A DNA stretch of 42,255 nt from Folioceros fuciformis (taxonomy: Eukaryota; Anthocerotophyta; Anthocerotopsida; Anthocerotales). Each line of letters starts with the position of its first letter. Position 1 is the first letter of the stretch. The notes under the pieces are model-generated. The model saw nothing but the letters and a program-made list of their open reading frames with translations. It was not told where the DNA came from and ran no database searches. The position numbers and the translations under genes were made by a program. Below are positions 31,387 to 40,856 of this stretch, piece after piece. The stretch spans positions 1 through 42,255 of the forward strand of contig JBNGIO010006081.1 of assembly GCA_049999805.1 (NCBI GenBank). Reading direction: 5' to 3'.

Positions 31387-32715
31387 AGGGCAGAAGAGGT
31401 TGAAGGCAGTCCTGACCAATGTCAGGTTGTTTCTGGTGGTTGGTAACGGAGCAGGCCAGTTTGAGGTTGTGATGCGTGCTCAGCTCTTGAATGTCCGCTT
31501 CAGGATAATCCTGAGTTGATATTTCTGTTCTATGCCGCATAGGTTGCAGTGACGTGCACCAGTGTCCCATACAAAGGCATTGGAAGGATCAAGGATTAGA
31601 ACCGATTGTGCGGGGAAGGTGTCGTATTACATGGTAGTCCTATAACTTAGTACTTGTTGGTGTTTTGGTATCCCTATAGCGGAGCGTGGTGATAGTTCGA
31701 GGGCAGGATGTCAATCCCGAATTCGCCAGTGCATTTAATTGCTATATATAAAGCTCTCGTTGACATGAGTTTTGTTTCCTGCAGTTGAACCCACGAAAGC
31801 ACAAGCCCTCCTCTTCCAAACCAGATGCAGCACAATCCCTCCTACGGAGAAATCATCATAATCGGAACTAAAGTAGTAAAAGCACTAGGCTTTCACATAA
31901 CCAACACTTGGCTTTCCTCAACTCACCACCAAGACACCACTTTTGCTGCAAACCCTCAGTCCTAATTCTAGAGATATTTACAAAATTGCCCATTGCTTCA
32001 ATCTCACGTTTAATTCTGGCATATATACATAGATTAGCACCACCCTGCTCACTGGAGAGCTATCTAAGCATCATGTTGTAGGGTCGGAGCCTGTTGTCGT
32101 AGGACTAAATTTGGATCGCAGTGTGTGACTCTCTGGCTAGCCTAGTGACCTGTGAAGCATTTTGAGGAGAAACTATGTTTGAATGTGTCTGAAGGGCGTT
32201 TCCCTCTAAACACTTAGTCTGAAATTTTAGCCTGCTTTTGGGCGGCACAAGCTGGCGAAGGAGGAGGGACAATTAGGAGAAGGGGAATATTCAGTGGTGG
32301 ACGACAGTTGCCTCATCAATGACCTGGTGCTTCTTAGGCCAGCGGCTGGAGAGGAACCCAGTCGAAGGCACATATTAGCGGCTGGAGTCTAACTACCGTC
32401 TCATCACTGTATAACGGTACTTGTTGCGGTCCGTTGAGCTTATATGCTATGCTGTCCAGTGGTTTGTCGTGGTTCAGCTGTCACCCACCCGCCGAAGCCG
32501 CCGAAAACAGAGTGATCCGAGGTAGTCTAAATCTTGCATTACGGCTTCAGCTTCAGTGGTTTTGTTTGATTTCATATATTGTGTGAGAGCAGTGCACCTA
32601 CATTCTTTGGTGGCATACATTCACATACCAACATGTCTGAAGTTCAAGTGCTGCAGAACGTTCTCACAATGGTCATCCCCGCCTCACCACATGCACTAGG
32701 CGCACTTTAGCTGCA
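31387..32715. other. Intergenic, 1.33 kb
   Basis: 3' flank of the JmjC gene and upstream of the YgfZ-type gene. GCTATATATAAAGCTC at 31741 is TATA-like but no gene follows that I recognise. A 16-bp match (GGGCGGCACAAGCTGG near 32240) recurs in exon 1 of the next gene near 32861. No coding region or RNA gene seen. Confidence 0.5.
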
Positions 32716-35089
32716 GTGAAGTGGGGTCAAGTGATGGCTCTCGTTGGAGGGCTGCCGCAGGTTGTAGCCTTGCGGATTAATGGTCTGGACCAGCTGAAAA
32801 TGGGCTTGCCAATGCAATGCAAGCCTTCCCCTTCTTTCTCGTCCCAAGACCTTGCCTTGGGGCGGCACAAGCTGGTGGAAGCACTGAAGGACAAGCCTCT
32901 GGGGAGTGTGAGAGGTGGGCGCCAGGCGATTGTTGTGACTGCATCGGCCGTGGCACCTCCACCGCCTCCGATTGACGACGATTTGCATGTAAGCTGTCGA
33001 CCAGTATCGGGGGTCTGTTTACCTGCAGCACAGCTTACTTGGTGCTTACTCTCCTGGACTGGGACGCCTTGCAGACGTTGATTGAGGAAATGGGTGGTGA
33101 GGTCTCGGATACTGGAGTTGTGAAAACTTTCGGGAACGATGTCGAAGCCATAAAGGCTGCGGGGAATGGTGTCGTGGTGAGGGTTTGTCTGCTGCTGTGG
33201 CCGTCAGTGCGCCAAGCTCAGCTGCTAAGGCGAGGTTTCCATGTGTAACAGGTTGCCGAGCTCTCTCATTTTGGCAGGCTTCGTGGTAAGAGCCGTTGAG
33301 GCATTTGTTCGTTCATTTGCAACTGTGCCAGAAGTTTGCAAGGCAGCTCTGGTTGTTTTGCTGTAGTTACTGGAGACGACCGGATTAGATTCTTGCACAA
33401 TCAGAGTACAGCTGATTTTCAGTCTCTACGGGAGGGCCAGGTATTTCATTGTCACGTTCCTGGTACGACTGTGTGCACTGGGGTTTCTGATGGTGCCAGT
33501 GGGTCATGCATGCATCATTGGTTTGAGCGTCGACACAGGGTTGCGATACAGTGTTTGTGACGTCTACTGCACGAACAATTGACCTAGCGACCGCTTGGAT
33601 CATGGTATGATCTTCTGAACCCGTTGTGAAGGCTGCCTGAATTGTGTGTTGAGAGTAACGCTTTGTAGCTTCACAGTCACAAAATAATCTTTGCACAGGG
33701 TTAAATTCTTGCTGCAGAAGACGGCCGTGATACTGTTCGTGTCACCGAACACTCGAGAAAGCCTGCTGAAGATGCTGAATAAGTATGCCTCCTGTCTGGT
33801 GCGAACGTCAGTTTGTAGCTCATTCTCCTCCAGCTAGGAGTTGAAGGCTCTTGACGAAATGATGTCTGTCCTTGCTCTTAGGTACATATTTTTTGCAGAC
33901 AAGGTGGAGGTGGAGGACGTAACAGAGAAAACATATTTCTTGTCAATACATGGTCCCAAGAGCGACGAGGTACAGTGAACGCATCTGTGGCATTTTTTAG
34001 CTTGCGTAGCTGAGGTAGTACATGAGGCATTTCGAGCACCAAATGCCACTTTTCCACTGTCTGAGAACAGTTCAAATTTCCGTTGCAGCTTATGAAGCAA
34101 CTGAATCTTGGAGACATTGTGGGGGAGGCATATGGCACCCACAAACATTATGCCGTACGTGCTTCCTATGTCTAACTGGTCGCAATCTGGCTTCTCCTCG
34201 TTTCTGGTGCTCTGAACTCTTCCATGTTCTTTCTTTTCCAGTCTGCAGCAGGGTTCAATCTGAAAAGTTGGCCATGTAGGTTGAGGGCACTCCGGTTACG
34301 GTGGGAGTAGGTAATGGCCTGTCGGAGAAGGGGTATTCTTTATTACTGTCGACGGCAACCGCTGGGCTTGTGTGGAACCTCATCTTGCGTGCTGGTGCGG
34401 TGCCGATCGGAGCTACGGCGTGGGAGCGGCTCCGCGTCCTACATGGTTCTCATCAGCCTTCAACCTCCCCTTGGCTGTCTTTGCTGCAGAAGAGGTGATT
34501 GTTTGATAGCAAGTTTGTGCCCTGAAGGTTCAACCTTTGAGTGCTGCCTGTCCTCTCCAGGTAGGCCAGCGGCAGGCAAGGAACTAGTCGAGGAATTCAA
34601 CGTTCTAGAGGCTGGACTCTGGAAAACCGTCTCACTGACGAAAGGTTGTTGGCAGTCCCCGTGTCCATTCTCCTTCTATCTAGTTGTCACCACTGACGGA
34701 ACACCTCCATGCACCCGTAGGCTGTTACATTGGACAAGAAACTGTGACGAGGTTGATAACGTACGACGGCGTAAAACAGCAGCTGTGGGGGATCCAGCTC
34801 GACGGCCCTGCTGAGCCAGGAAGCAGCATCACCATGGATGGGAAGAAGGTGAGAGGTCGTCGAGCAGCCGAAGCATGTTTGTCTTGCATCAAAACACGCC
34901 CAGTTGTTTAAGAGCTTGTGTCACCAGGTTGGAACCCTCACGAGCTACACCTTGGGAAACGGATCGGACCATTTTGGCCTATGCTACATCCGCAAGCAGG
35001 CTGGAGGTGCTGGGCTTCAAGTTGACATCGCTGGTGTGAACGGAAAAGTTGTAGATGTTCCCTTCTTGACCCGATCGCTTCCGTCTTGA
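32716..35089 (+). CDS. Folate-binding YgfZ/COG0354-type protein, plastid (GcvT-like)
   Basis: Twelve exons: 32716-32988, 33075-33176, 33252-33285, 33367-33440, 33539-33604, 33718-33782, 33882-33969, 34089-34154, 34280-34445, 34561-34644, 34721-34848, 34928-35089; all GT-AG and phase-consistent; 435 aa, close to the Arabidopsis At1g60990 protein. The N-terminus looks like a transit peptide; a second ATG is at 32734. Landmarks: 'VAELSHFGRLRVTGDDRIRF', 'FLHNQSTADFQSLREGQ', 'STARTIDLATAWIM', 'KYIFFADKVEVEDVT', 'EFNVLEAGLWKTVSLTKG', and the COG0354 signature KGCYIGQE at residues 339-346. The family is related to glycine-cleavage T-protein and uses tetrahydrofolate to support iron-sulfur cluster enzymes; this group is plastidial. 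Exon 3 is only 34 bp. Confidence 0.93.
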
Positions 35090-35334
35090 TGGAATGGGTA
35101 CCGGTCTCACAAGCATCTTAATCCAATTTGGACGTTCGGCGCGTGTGTTGTCTAGTACGCCGTACGCATTCTTTGCCCGTGCTGCGCAGCTGTTTGTCGT
35201 GGTTAAGTGAATACCTATCCGCCGAAAGCAAACTCGCAGACACTTGGCTTTGAGACGTCTCTCGCTTCCAGGGCACATAGATCGGTCCGCGTTCCGGGTA
35301 GGGAAGAAGTCGATCCTGCTGGATCGATCACCCG

Positions 35335-35400
35335 GCCGGCGGGTTGGGACAGTTGTGAACCGCCGGCGGGTTGGGACAGGTGTGAAGCGCCGACGGATTG
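35335..35400 (+). repeat. 27-bp GC-rich tandem repeat upstream of RUS6-like gene
   Basis: GCCGGCGGGTTGGGACAGTT-GTGAACC is repeated with period 27 (35335 and 35362) and a third partial copy follows. It explains the Trp/Pro-rich open frames here, which are not genes. Confidence 0.85.
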
Positions 35401-35534
35401 ATTGCCCCGGTTCGCTTTTCTGGGGAATTACGAATCTGTAGCGGTGATGGGAGGTGCGAGGCTACGGGAATGGAAGTGCGGCGGCATTTAGAGTCTAGGT
35501 GTGGTGGCCTTGCCAGAGGCCGTTGGGGAGAACC

Positions 35535-36878
35535 ATGGACGGCATGAAGGCGCGAAACATGAATGCTCTGGTACTGCGCAGGGTTCAGGAGGAGGAGAAA
35601 GTGGCAGCCGTCGAGAAGGAGCTGCCGAGATTCGAATGGATTGAAGTAGCTGACAACGTGCAGCGGAAGTATGAACTCGGGGGTCGTAAGGACAGCAGGC
35701 TGGTGGGGGTTGTGCTCAAGGACACCAGGCCGCCTGTGCAGAAGGTGGTGGACAGCTTTCTGGGCAGGTTTTTTCCTCTTGGATACCCTCACAGTGTGTC
35801 AGAAGGATATCTGGCCTATTCCCAGTATCGAGCGGTGCAGCATTTTGCAAGCGCAGTGCTGTCTGTCTTGTCTACGCAGTCTCTGCTGTTTGCAGCGGGT
35901 CTCAGACCTACTCCTGCGCAGGCAACCATTGTGAGCTGGGTGTTGAAGGATGGGATGCAGCATATCGGGAAGCTCTTCTGCAGCAGCCTGGGCGCCCGGA
36001 TGGACTCGGAACCTAAGCGGTGGCGGATATTCGCAGATGTGATGTACGATGTGGGAGCAGGGCTGGAAGTGATATCCCCGTTCTGCCCGCAGCATTTCCT
36101 GGGAGTGGCGGGGCTGGCAAACATGGCCAAGGGTATGGCTCTGGTTTCAGCTAGGGCCACAAGGCTGCCAGTCTATTCATCGTTCGCGAAGGAGGGTAAC
36201 CTGAGTGATTTGTACGCCAAGGGGGAGGCCATCTCAACTTTGTCTAACGTTCTAGGGCTAGGTGTGGGCATCCATCTGGCGTCCACAGTCTGTGCGTCCA
36301 TCGAAGGCAAGCTGTTGGTGGCTCCTCTGCTATCGGCTGTGCATCTCTATTCTGTGGCACAGGAGATGCGTGCGGCGCCCATCAACACTCTGAACGCGCA
36401 ACGAACGGCCCTGCTAGTGGCTGACTTTCTCAGGACAGGTGTAGTGTCACATCCTGCCCAGCTGAGAAACCGGGAGCGTCTGGTGCTGCCCATCCGTCTG
36501 AACCGTGATGCTGGAAACGTCAGGGTCGGAGCTCCCCTGCATCGAGCTGTGGGCAAGCCGTCCAAGCTGTTGGAGCTGAAGGAGAGTTTTCGCAAGGAGC
36601 GTTTTCTTCTCAACTTCAACGACAAATGCACCGACCTTGTGTTGCACCAGTCTGCTACTGGGGAGGATGCCGTGAGAGGCTGGCTGTTGGCAGCTTGCAC
36701 AGCCAAAGTAGCAGGATCCAGCTGTGATCGATCGTCGCCCGAGCAATTTTCTGCTGCCCTGGACAAGGCCTACTCCGAAATGGAACCGCTGCTGCCGTCT
36801 TTGCTATCTGGATTGAAGGATAAGGGATGGCACACCCATCTTTTCCTCGAGGGCTCGGGCATTCGAGCAGTCTGGTAG
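35535..36878 (+). CDS. RUS6: ROOT UV-B SENSITIVE family protein (DUF647), RUS6-like
   Basis: Intronless, 447 aa from the ATG at 35535 (AACCATGGA, good context); the frame opens further upstream but without ATG. DUF647 landmarks: 'FFPLGYPHSVSEGYLAYSQY', 'LSTQSLLFAAGLRPTPAQAT', 'VSWVLKDGMQHIGKL', 'GARMDSEPKRWRIFADVMYD', 'VSARATRLPVYSSFAKEGNL' followed by SDLYAKGEAIS, and 'INTLNAQRTALLVADFL'. The C-terminus ends 'GWHTHLFLEGSGIRAVW' as in Arabidopsis RUS6 (EMB1879). RUS proteins occur in all green plants; RUS1/RUS2 act in UV-B response and auxin transport, RUS6 is needed for embryo development; biochemistry is unknown. Hydrophobic stretches near residues 85-125 and 225-285 may be membrane segments. 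Confidence 0.93.
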   Translation: MDGMKARNMNALVLRRVQEEEKVAAVEKELPRFEWIEVADNVQRKYELGGRKDSRLVGVVLKDTRPPVQKVVDSFLGRFFPLGYPHSVSEGYLAYSQYRAVQHFASAVLSVLSTQSLLFAAGLRPTPAQATIVSWVLKDGMQHIGKLFCSSLGARMDSEPKRWRIFADVMYDVGAGLEVISPFCPQHFLGVAGLANMAKGMALVSARATRLPVYSSFAKEGNLSDLYAKGEAISTLSNVLGLGVGIHLASTVCASIEGKLLVAPLLSAVHLYSVAQEMRAAPINTLNAQRTALLVADFLRTGVVSHPAQLRNRERLVLPIRLNRDAGNVRVGAPLHRAVGKPSKLLELKESFRKERFLLNFNDKCTDLVLHQSATGEDAVRGWLLAACTAKVAGSSCDRSSPEQFSAALDKAYSEMEPLLPSLLSGLKDKGWHTHLFLEGSGIRAVW

Positions 36879-37642
36879 TATGTCTGTTCACTCACGTGCA
36901 GCCTCCACATCCAAAGCATGTCGCACGCCGCACAATTTTTGCCCGCTCGCCTCGTTTTGTTACGCTTGCAGTTTTGATAAAGTGCCAATCGGCAATCTCC
37001 ATATCGGCGATTCACGTTAAGAGTCTGCTAGGATTTAAACACGGACTTTTCTGCCGAACAGCTTGTCTCTAGGATTCCTGGTACAGTGATCTCTCTGTAC
37101 AACCAGCAGCCAGAGCTCATGGCTGTCGGGAACGATTGTTCACGAGAACTATGTACTTCTATCGCTGAAACTGAATCAAATATCACAATCCACCTACAAA
37201 CAGGACAGGGAGAATCGAATCCCCCTACTCAAAGTTAGAAATCTGGAGCTGTACGGAATAAGCTACAACAAACAAAACAAAGCCGGACATGCCGCCAAGG
37301 AATTCAATTCTCCGAGCAACTTACTCCATGCAGCATCGGGACTGGCTGATAGTACCGAAGGCATTTCTCCCAATGTACCCCATCGAAGATTGCGTTTGCT
37401 CTAGCCCAAATCGTAGGGTGGGGAGTATTTATGGCAAAACTCTGGACAACATTGATGACACTGTTTTCCCTCTTCTTTTGAGAATGTATCGGTTTACGAC
37501 AGCGCAAGCTGACTGCGTCTAGAGCTTGAACGCAGTCTTGAACACACTTGACTCCTATCTAGCTATACTAATGGTGCTGAGCACATCGTAACCTGGTACA
37601 TCAGCAGCAGGGCATATTGTGAGGCACCTTGGACTCTCGCTG
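36879..37642. other. Intergenic between convergent genes, 764 bp
   Basis: 3' flanks of RUS6-like (+) and MYST-like (-) genes. No gene or repeat recognised. A T-arm-like string near 37210-37225 lacks the rest of a tRNA. Confidence 0.5.
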
Positions 37643-39560
37643 CTAAAAATGCTCATCATTCGCCAGATTGACGCCATTCATAATCCTCTCAAGTGTGAAC
37701 AAGACACTCTCACGTGCGATTGATGTCGAAGTAACCAACTCCTGCAATAAAGGCGTACAGACTTAATACGTGGAATACGATGACGCACTCTATTTTGGAA
37801 GAAAACACCCACACACCATGCAAAATACCTCGACTAATTCGGGTGAGTAGGGGAAGTCCGACAAGCTCCCCTGTTGCAGATTTGGGAACTTTGACTGCAA
37901 ATACTTGGACCAATAACTTTGAAACTTCGCCCCCAGCGAACCTGACAACGGCATCTCTATATGACAAACGACCTTCGCCGCTTTCGCAAAGTGATACACT
38001 GAAATACACCCACGGTCAGTATACATCGAAGGGAATCTTCACAAGAAGGTCAAGAAAGATGGTTGAGAGGTTTACCGAGGCATATCAAAAGCTGTTCCGC
38101 CCATGGGTAGTCTGGGAGTACAAAGATAGAGGACACGGTGAAACGATACCGTGAGCGTTTGTCCTGCAGGAGTGAAAAGCTCAGAGACTTGTAGGACACA
38201 CAGCACGCTGCACTTACAGAACTCAACCGTACACGAGTACAGTGCATGACAACTTAGTCCAACCTTTAAAAAGTATCCAATGAAATTAAGCCTCAGAGAT
38301 TCATCACGGCAATGGAGAACGTAAAACACATAGTCGCTCACGCTCCAATCCGCTGGAGCATGACCCGAGAAAAGCTTCGCCAAGAAAAAAATGTTTGCAC
38401 AGAACTTCTGATTCTCCTCACCCATGACCTGTGATACAAGGCACAATACATCAAATCAGCTCAAACTAACTTACGCAACAAGATTTCGTCAGAAAAAAGT
38501 ACTAACCGACACTGTCCACTTGCCTCATAAACTCCATACTTGTTTCTACCATCAGGGCCATCAGTGTAAACGAGACGTCCAGGTGGGGCGAGCGAACGGC
38601 AATGATCCTGGCAATTAGCAAGAGCGTCAGCGACACAGTAACCAGCTGACAACTTAGTGAAACAGTGGAAACGAAGTCTAACCTCAAGACCCTCTCCGTA
38701 TCTGTGCTCCAAACATGCCTGGCAGACGAAAAGCTTGGGCATGTACTCCCAACGATCAGGTGGCAACAGTGGGCACGACGAAGTTTTCATTGACTGCTTT
38801 CCAATTTGGATAACACACACAGGCCGGGGAACTCGCTGAATCACAATCGCAACGGCAACAGCATCAGAAACTAGGTCAACTCCCTTGCCCTTGACATCAC
38901 AAAGGAAGACCCTAAAGCAACTACCATTCCGACACAAACAATCACACCGATATCACAGGCCACCACGATCCTCTCACTCAGAAGGATGCTAAGCCCGTCA
39001 GATCATGTGTGTGATACTGATCATCACATATCAGCATTGCAGAATATCGATCATCCTCGGGCAGTCACTTGTACAGAAAGCAGAGCTCGAGAAACGAACG
39101 CCACAAGACACTCTCACGCACCACTACCACATACCTCACCGTTGGGATCGGGGCAAAACGTAACATCAAACTGAACCAGACTGGCCACCTCCTCTGTCGT
39201 CCTAGATATTCTCACCGGCAAAACCTCCACCGCATCCTCCACCTCATTGTCCACGCCTACGAGCTCAATTTGGACCCCGGGTTCGCGTCCAGCCCGGCCC
39301 GATTCTGCTTTCTGGCGTAGTAGTCCCTCGGCCGTCCGGGTGGCTCGAAATTTCCTCTTCCTTGGACGTACACTCGCCCGAGACTTGATTGTCCGTGGAC
39401 ACAGCTTGATACCTTGTACAGCATGATCGTCAGCCCCCCCGGCGCCATCGCCAGCGGCAGCCAAGCTCTCAGGACCCGGGGGCTCATTCCGCCGTACCGA
39501 AAGAAACCTAAGTATGTGCTTAGGGACACGGCGAACGTTCACCTTCCACTTGCTTGTCAT
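37643..39560 (-). CDS. Divergent MYST-domain protein, predicted pseudo-acetyltransferase
   Basis: Seven exons: 39560-39135, 38835-38683, 38607-38503, 38428-38264, 38163-38076, 37998-37829, 37741-37643; GT-AG, compatible phases, 401 aa. A basic 142-aa N-terminus is followed by an unmistakable but divergent MYST order: 'VIQIGKQSMKTSSCPLLPP' (like IxxGxYxIxTWYxSPLP), 'KLFVCQACLEH', 'LAPPGRLVY', 'FCANIFFLAKLFSGH', 'DYVFYVLHCRDE', 'FIGYFLK', 'SSIFVLPDY', 'EMPLSGSLG', 'SYWSKYL'. Changes: acetyl-CoA loop Q/R-x-x-G-x-G is replaced by YPWAEQ (302-307); active-site Cys is S295; the autoacetylated Lys is A252; zinc-finger His/Cys spacing is lost (C180, C183, H195, C196). The general-base Glu is kept (E327). 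The first intron (299 bp) is longer than the rest and could hide an exon; the exon 3/4 donor is a best guess. MYST assignment is by motif order, not by search. Confidence 0.72.
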
Positions 39561-39973
39561 TTCTGATTGTTGCTATCGATATATGTACAGTATGCAGAAC
39601 GCAATTTTCGTAACTAAATTAATTTTACGAGCTCTCGGTTCCTACACCTTTCGAAGTGTATCGGTAATCAACTAAGCTAAGCATATTCACATATATAGAC
39701 GAAACATTGAACAGCAGTCGATAAAAGAACACGAAAGGTTAAGCATTTTTTTATATCGCTTAATATTAATTGTTTTTATTAATAATATTTGTTTAATACT
39801 ATTTTTATATTTAAAATATAATACTAGTCAAATAGAATTTGGATCACAATACACATAGATAATTCAATCGTTAAAATTCAAGATAAAAAATATATTTTTT
39901 TATTACTATTAGAGCTCAAATAGCAAAGCATAACGCTTTATCTCTTTCTTGTTCTCGCTTGAAGAAGGCTTGC

Positions 39974-39993
39974 GGTTTAGGGTTTAGGGTTTT
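39974..39993 (+). repeat. Telomere-type motif (TTTAGGG, about 2.5 units)
   Basis: GGTTTAGGGTTTAGGGTTTT. Two full plant telomere units. On the minus strand this gives AAACCCTAAACCC, a telo-box, about 415 bp upstream of the MYST-like start; such boxes occur in plant promoters. Too short to be a real telomere. Confidence 0.8.
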
Positions 39994-40088
39994 ATTCTAT
40001 CATTTCTTCATATTTAACATGATTAGTAGTATAATTTAAAAAAAATTATAACATATTTTATTTTTAAGCTAATAGATAGTGTTTTTGA

Positions 40089-40188
40089 NNNNNNNNNNNN
40101 NNNNNNNNNNNNNNNNNNNNNNNNNNNNNNNNNNNNNNNNNNNNNNNNNNNNNNNNNNNNNNNNNNNNNNNNNNNNNNNNNNNNNNNN
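40089..40188. other. Assembly gap (100 N)
   Basis: Exactly 100 N, the usual placeholder for a gap of unknown size. Confidence 0.99.
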
Positions 40189-40204
40189 CGCCCAAGATTA
40201 GAAT

Positions 40205-40420
40205 AAATGTAGGGCTGAAATGAAAGCTACTATTTACATATTTTGTTTATTAAGACCTAAAATAGTATGATGCTTTTCTACAAGGAAAATATAGTATGTG
40301 TTCTCCGGGACTAAATGTAGTGGTTAAATGAAAGCTATTATTTGTAATATTTTGTTTAACAAGACCTAAAATAGTATGATGCTTTTATACAAGAAAAACA
40401 TATTACATGTTCTCAGGGCA
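40205..40420 (+). repeat. Two tandem copies of a ~108-bp AT-rich unit
   Basis: AAATGTAG at 40205 and 40313 start similar units that share ATGAAAGCTA and AAGACCTAAAATAGTATGAT. The first copy lies directly next to the N gap. Confidence 0.85.
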
Positions 40421-40489
40421 CTTCATTCTCACTCATATAAAAGGCATGGTGTGATCTACTTGTACTCACAATGTATTTTCCATTACGCC

Positions 40490-40640
40490 CTTCACTCCTA
40501 GCAAGGAACAAATAAACTCCTTCCATTGCAAACCTTGGGACAAAGCTGCTATTGTTGTCTTTCACTCTTAGCTAGAAACAAATAAACTCGTTCCATCGCA
40601 AACCTTGGGATAAAGGTGCCATTGTTGCCTTTCACTCCTA
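40490..40640 (+). repeat. Two tandem copies of a ~70-bp unit
   Basis: Units containing CAAATAAACTCCTTCCATTG and GCAAACCTTGGGA repeat with about 70-bp period, followed by a partial third (TTTCACTCCTAGCTAG). They lie in the probable 5' region of the ATG8-like gene. Confidence 0.85.
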
Positions 40641-40856
40641 GCTAGGTGCCATTGGTGCCGTTGTTGTTTCGTGGTGAATTGCTAGTTGTGGAAGGTGCGT
40701 CGGCCAAGGAAATTTGATCCAACAAAAGGCTGTTGCGCATCTAGAGCTCAGGTATCTTTCTTGAACTTGGATTCATTATGTGAGTTTGTTGGAGTGTTAA
40801 GGGATAATGTAGCATCTTAAGAGTACCGGACATGTTATTTGTTGCCAACAGGAGTT

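Larger units (their letters stand above)
39561..40856. other. AT-rich intergenic region with gap and repeats
   Basis: About 1.3 kb between the divergent MYST-like and ATG8-like genes. Very AT-rich from 39600 to 40090, with a telomere-type motif, 100 N, and two sets of tandem repeats. CATATAAAAGGC at about 40434-40445 is TATA-like, but it is 410 bp before the ATG8-like start and may belong to an LTR-like relic instead. Confidence 0.6.

Noticed and set aside
35207-35441. Small open frames with repeated PAGWD-type residues
   Set aside because: Produced by the 27-bp tandem repeat upstream of the RUS6-like gene.
35499-35534. Upstream extension of the RUS6-like frame
   Set aside because: Would need a GTG start; ATG at 35535 has better context and fits the family.
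37205-37230. tRNA T-arm-like string GAATCGAATCC
   Set aside because: No D-arm, anticodon arm or acceptor pairing on either strand.
37643-39560. Interpretation of the MYST-like locus as a decayed pseudogene
   Set aside because: Seven exons keep frame and GT-AG sites without a stop; kept as a gene, though expression is unproven.
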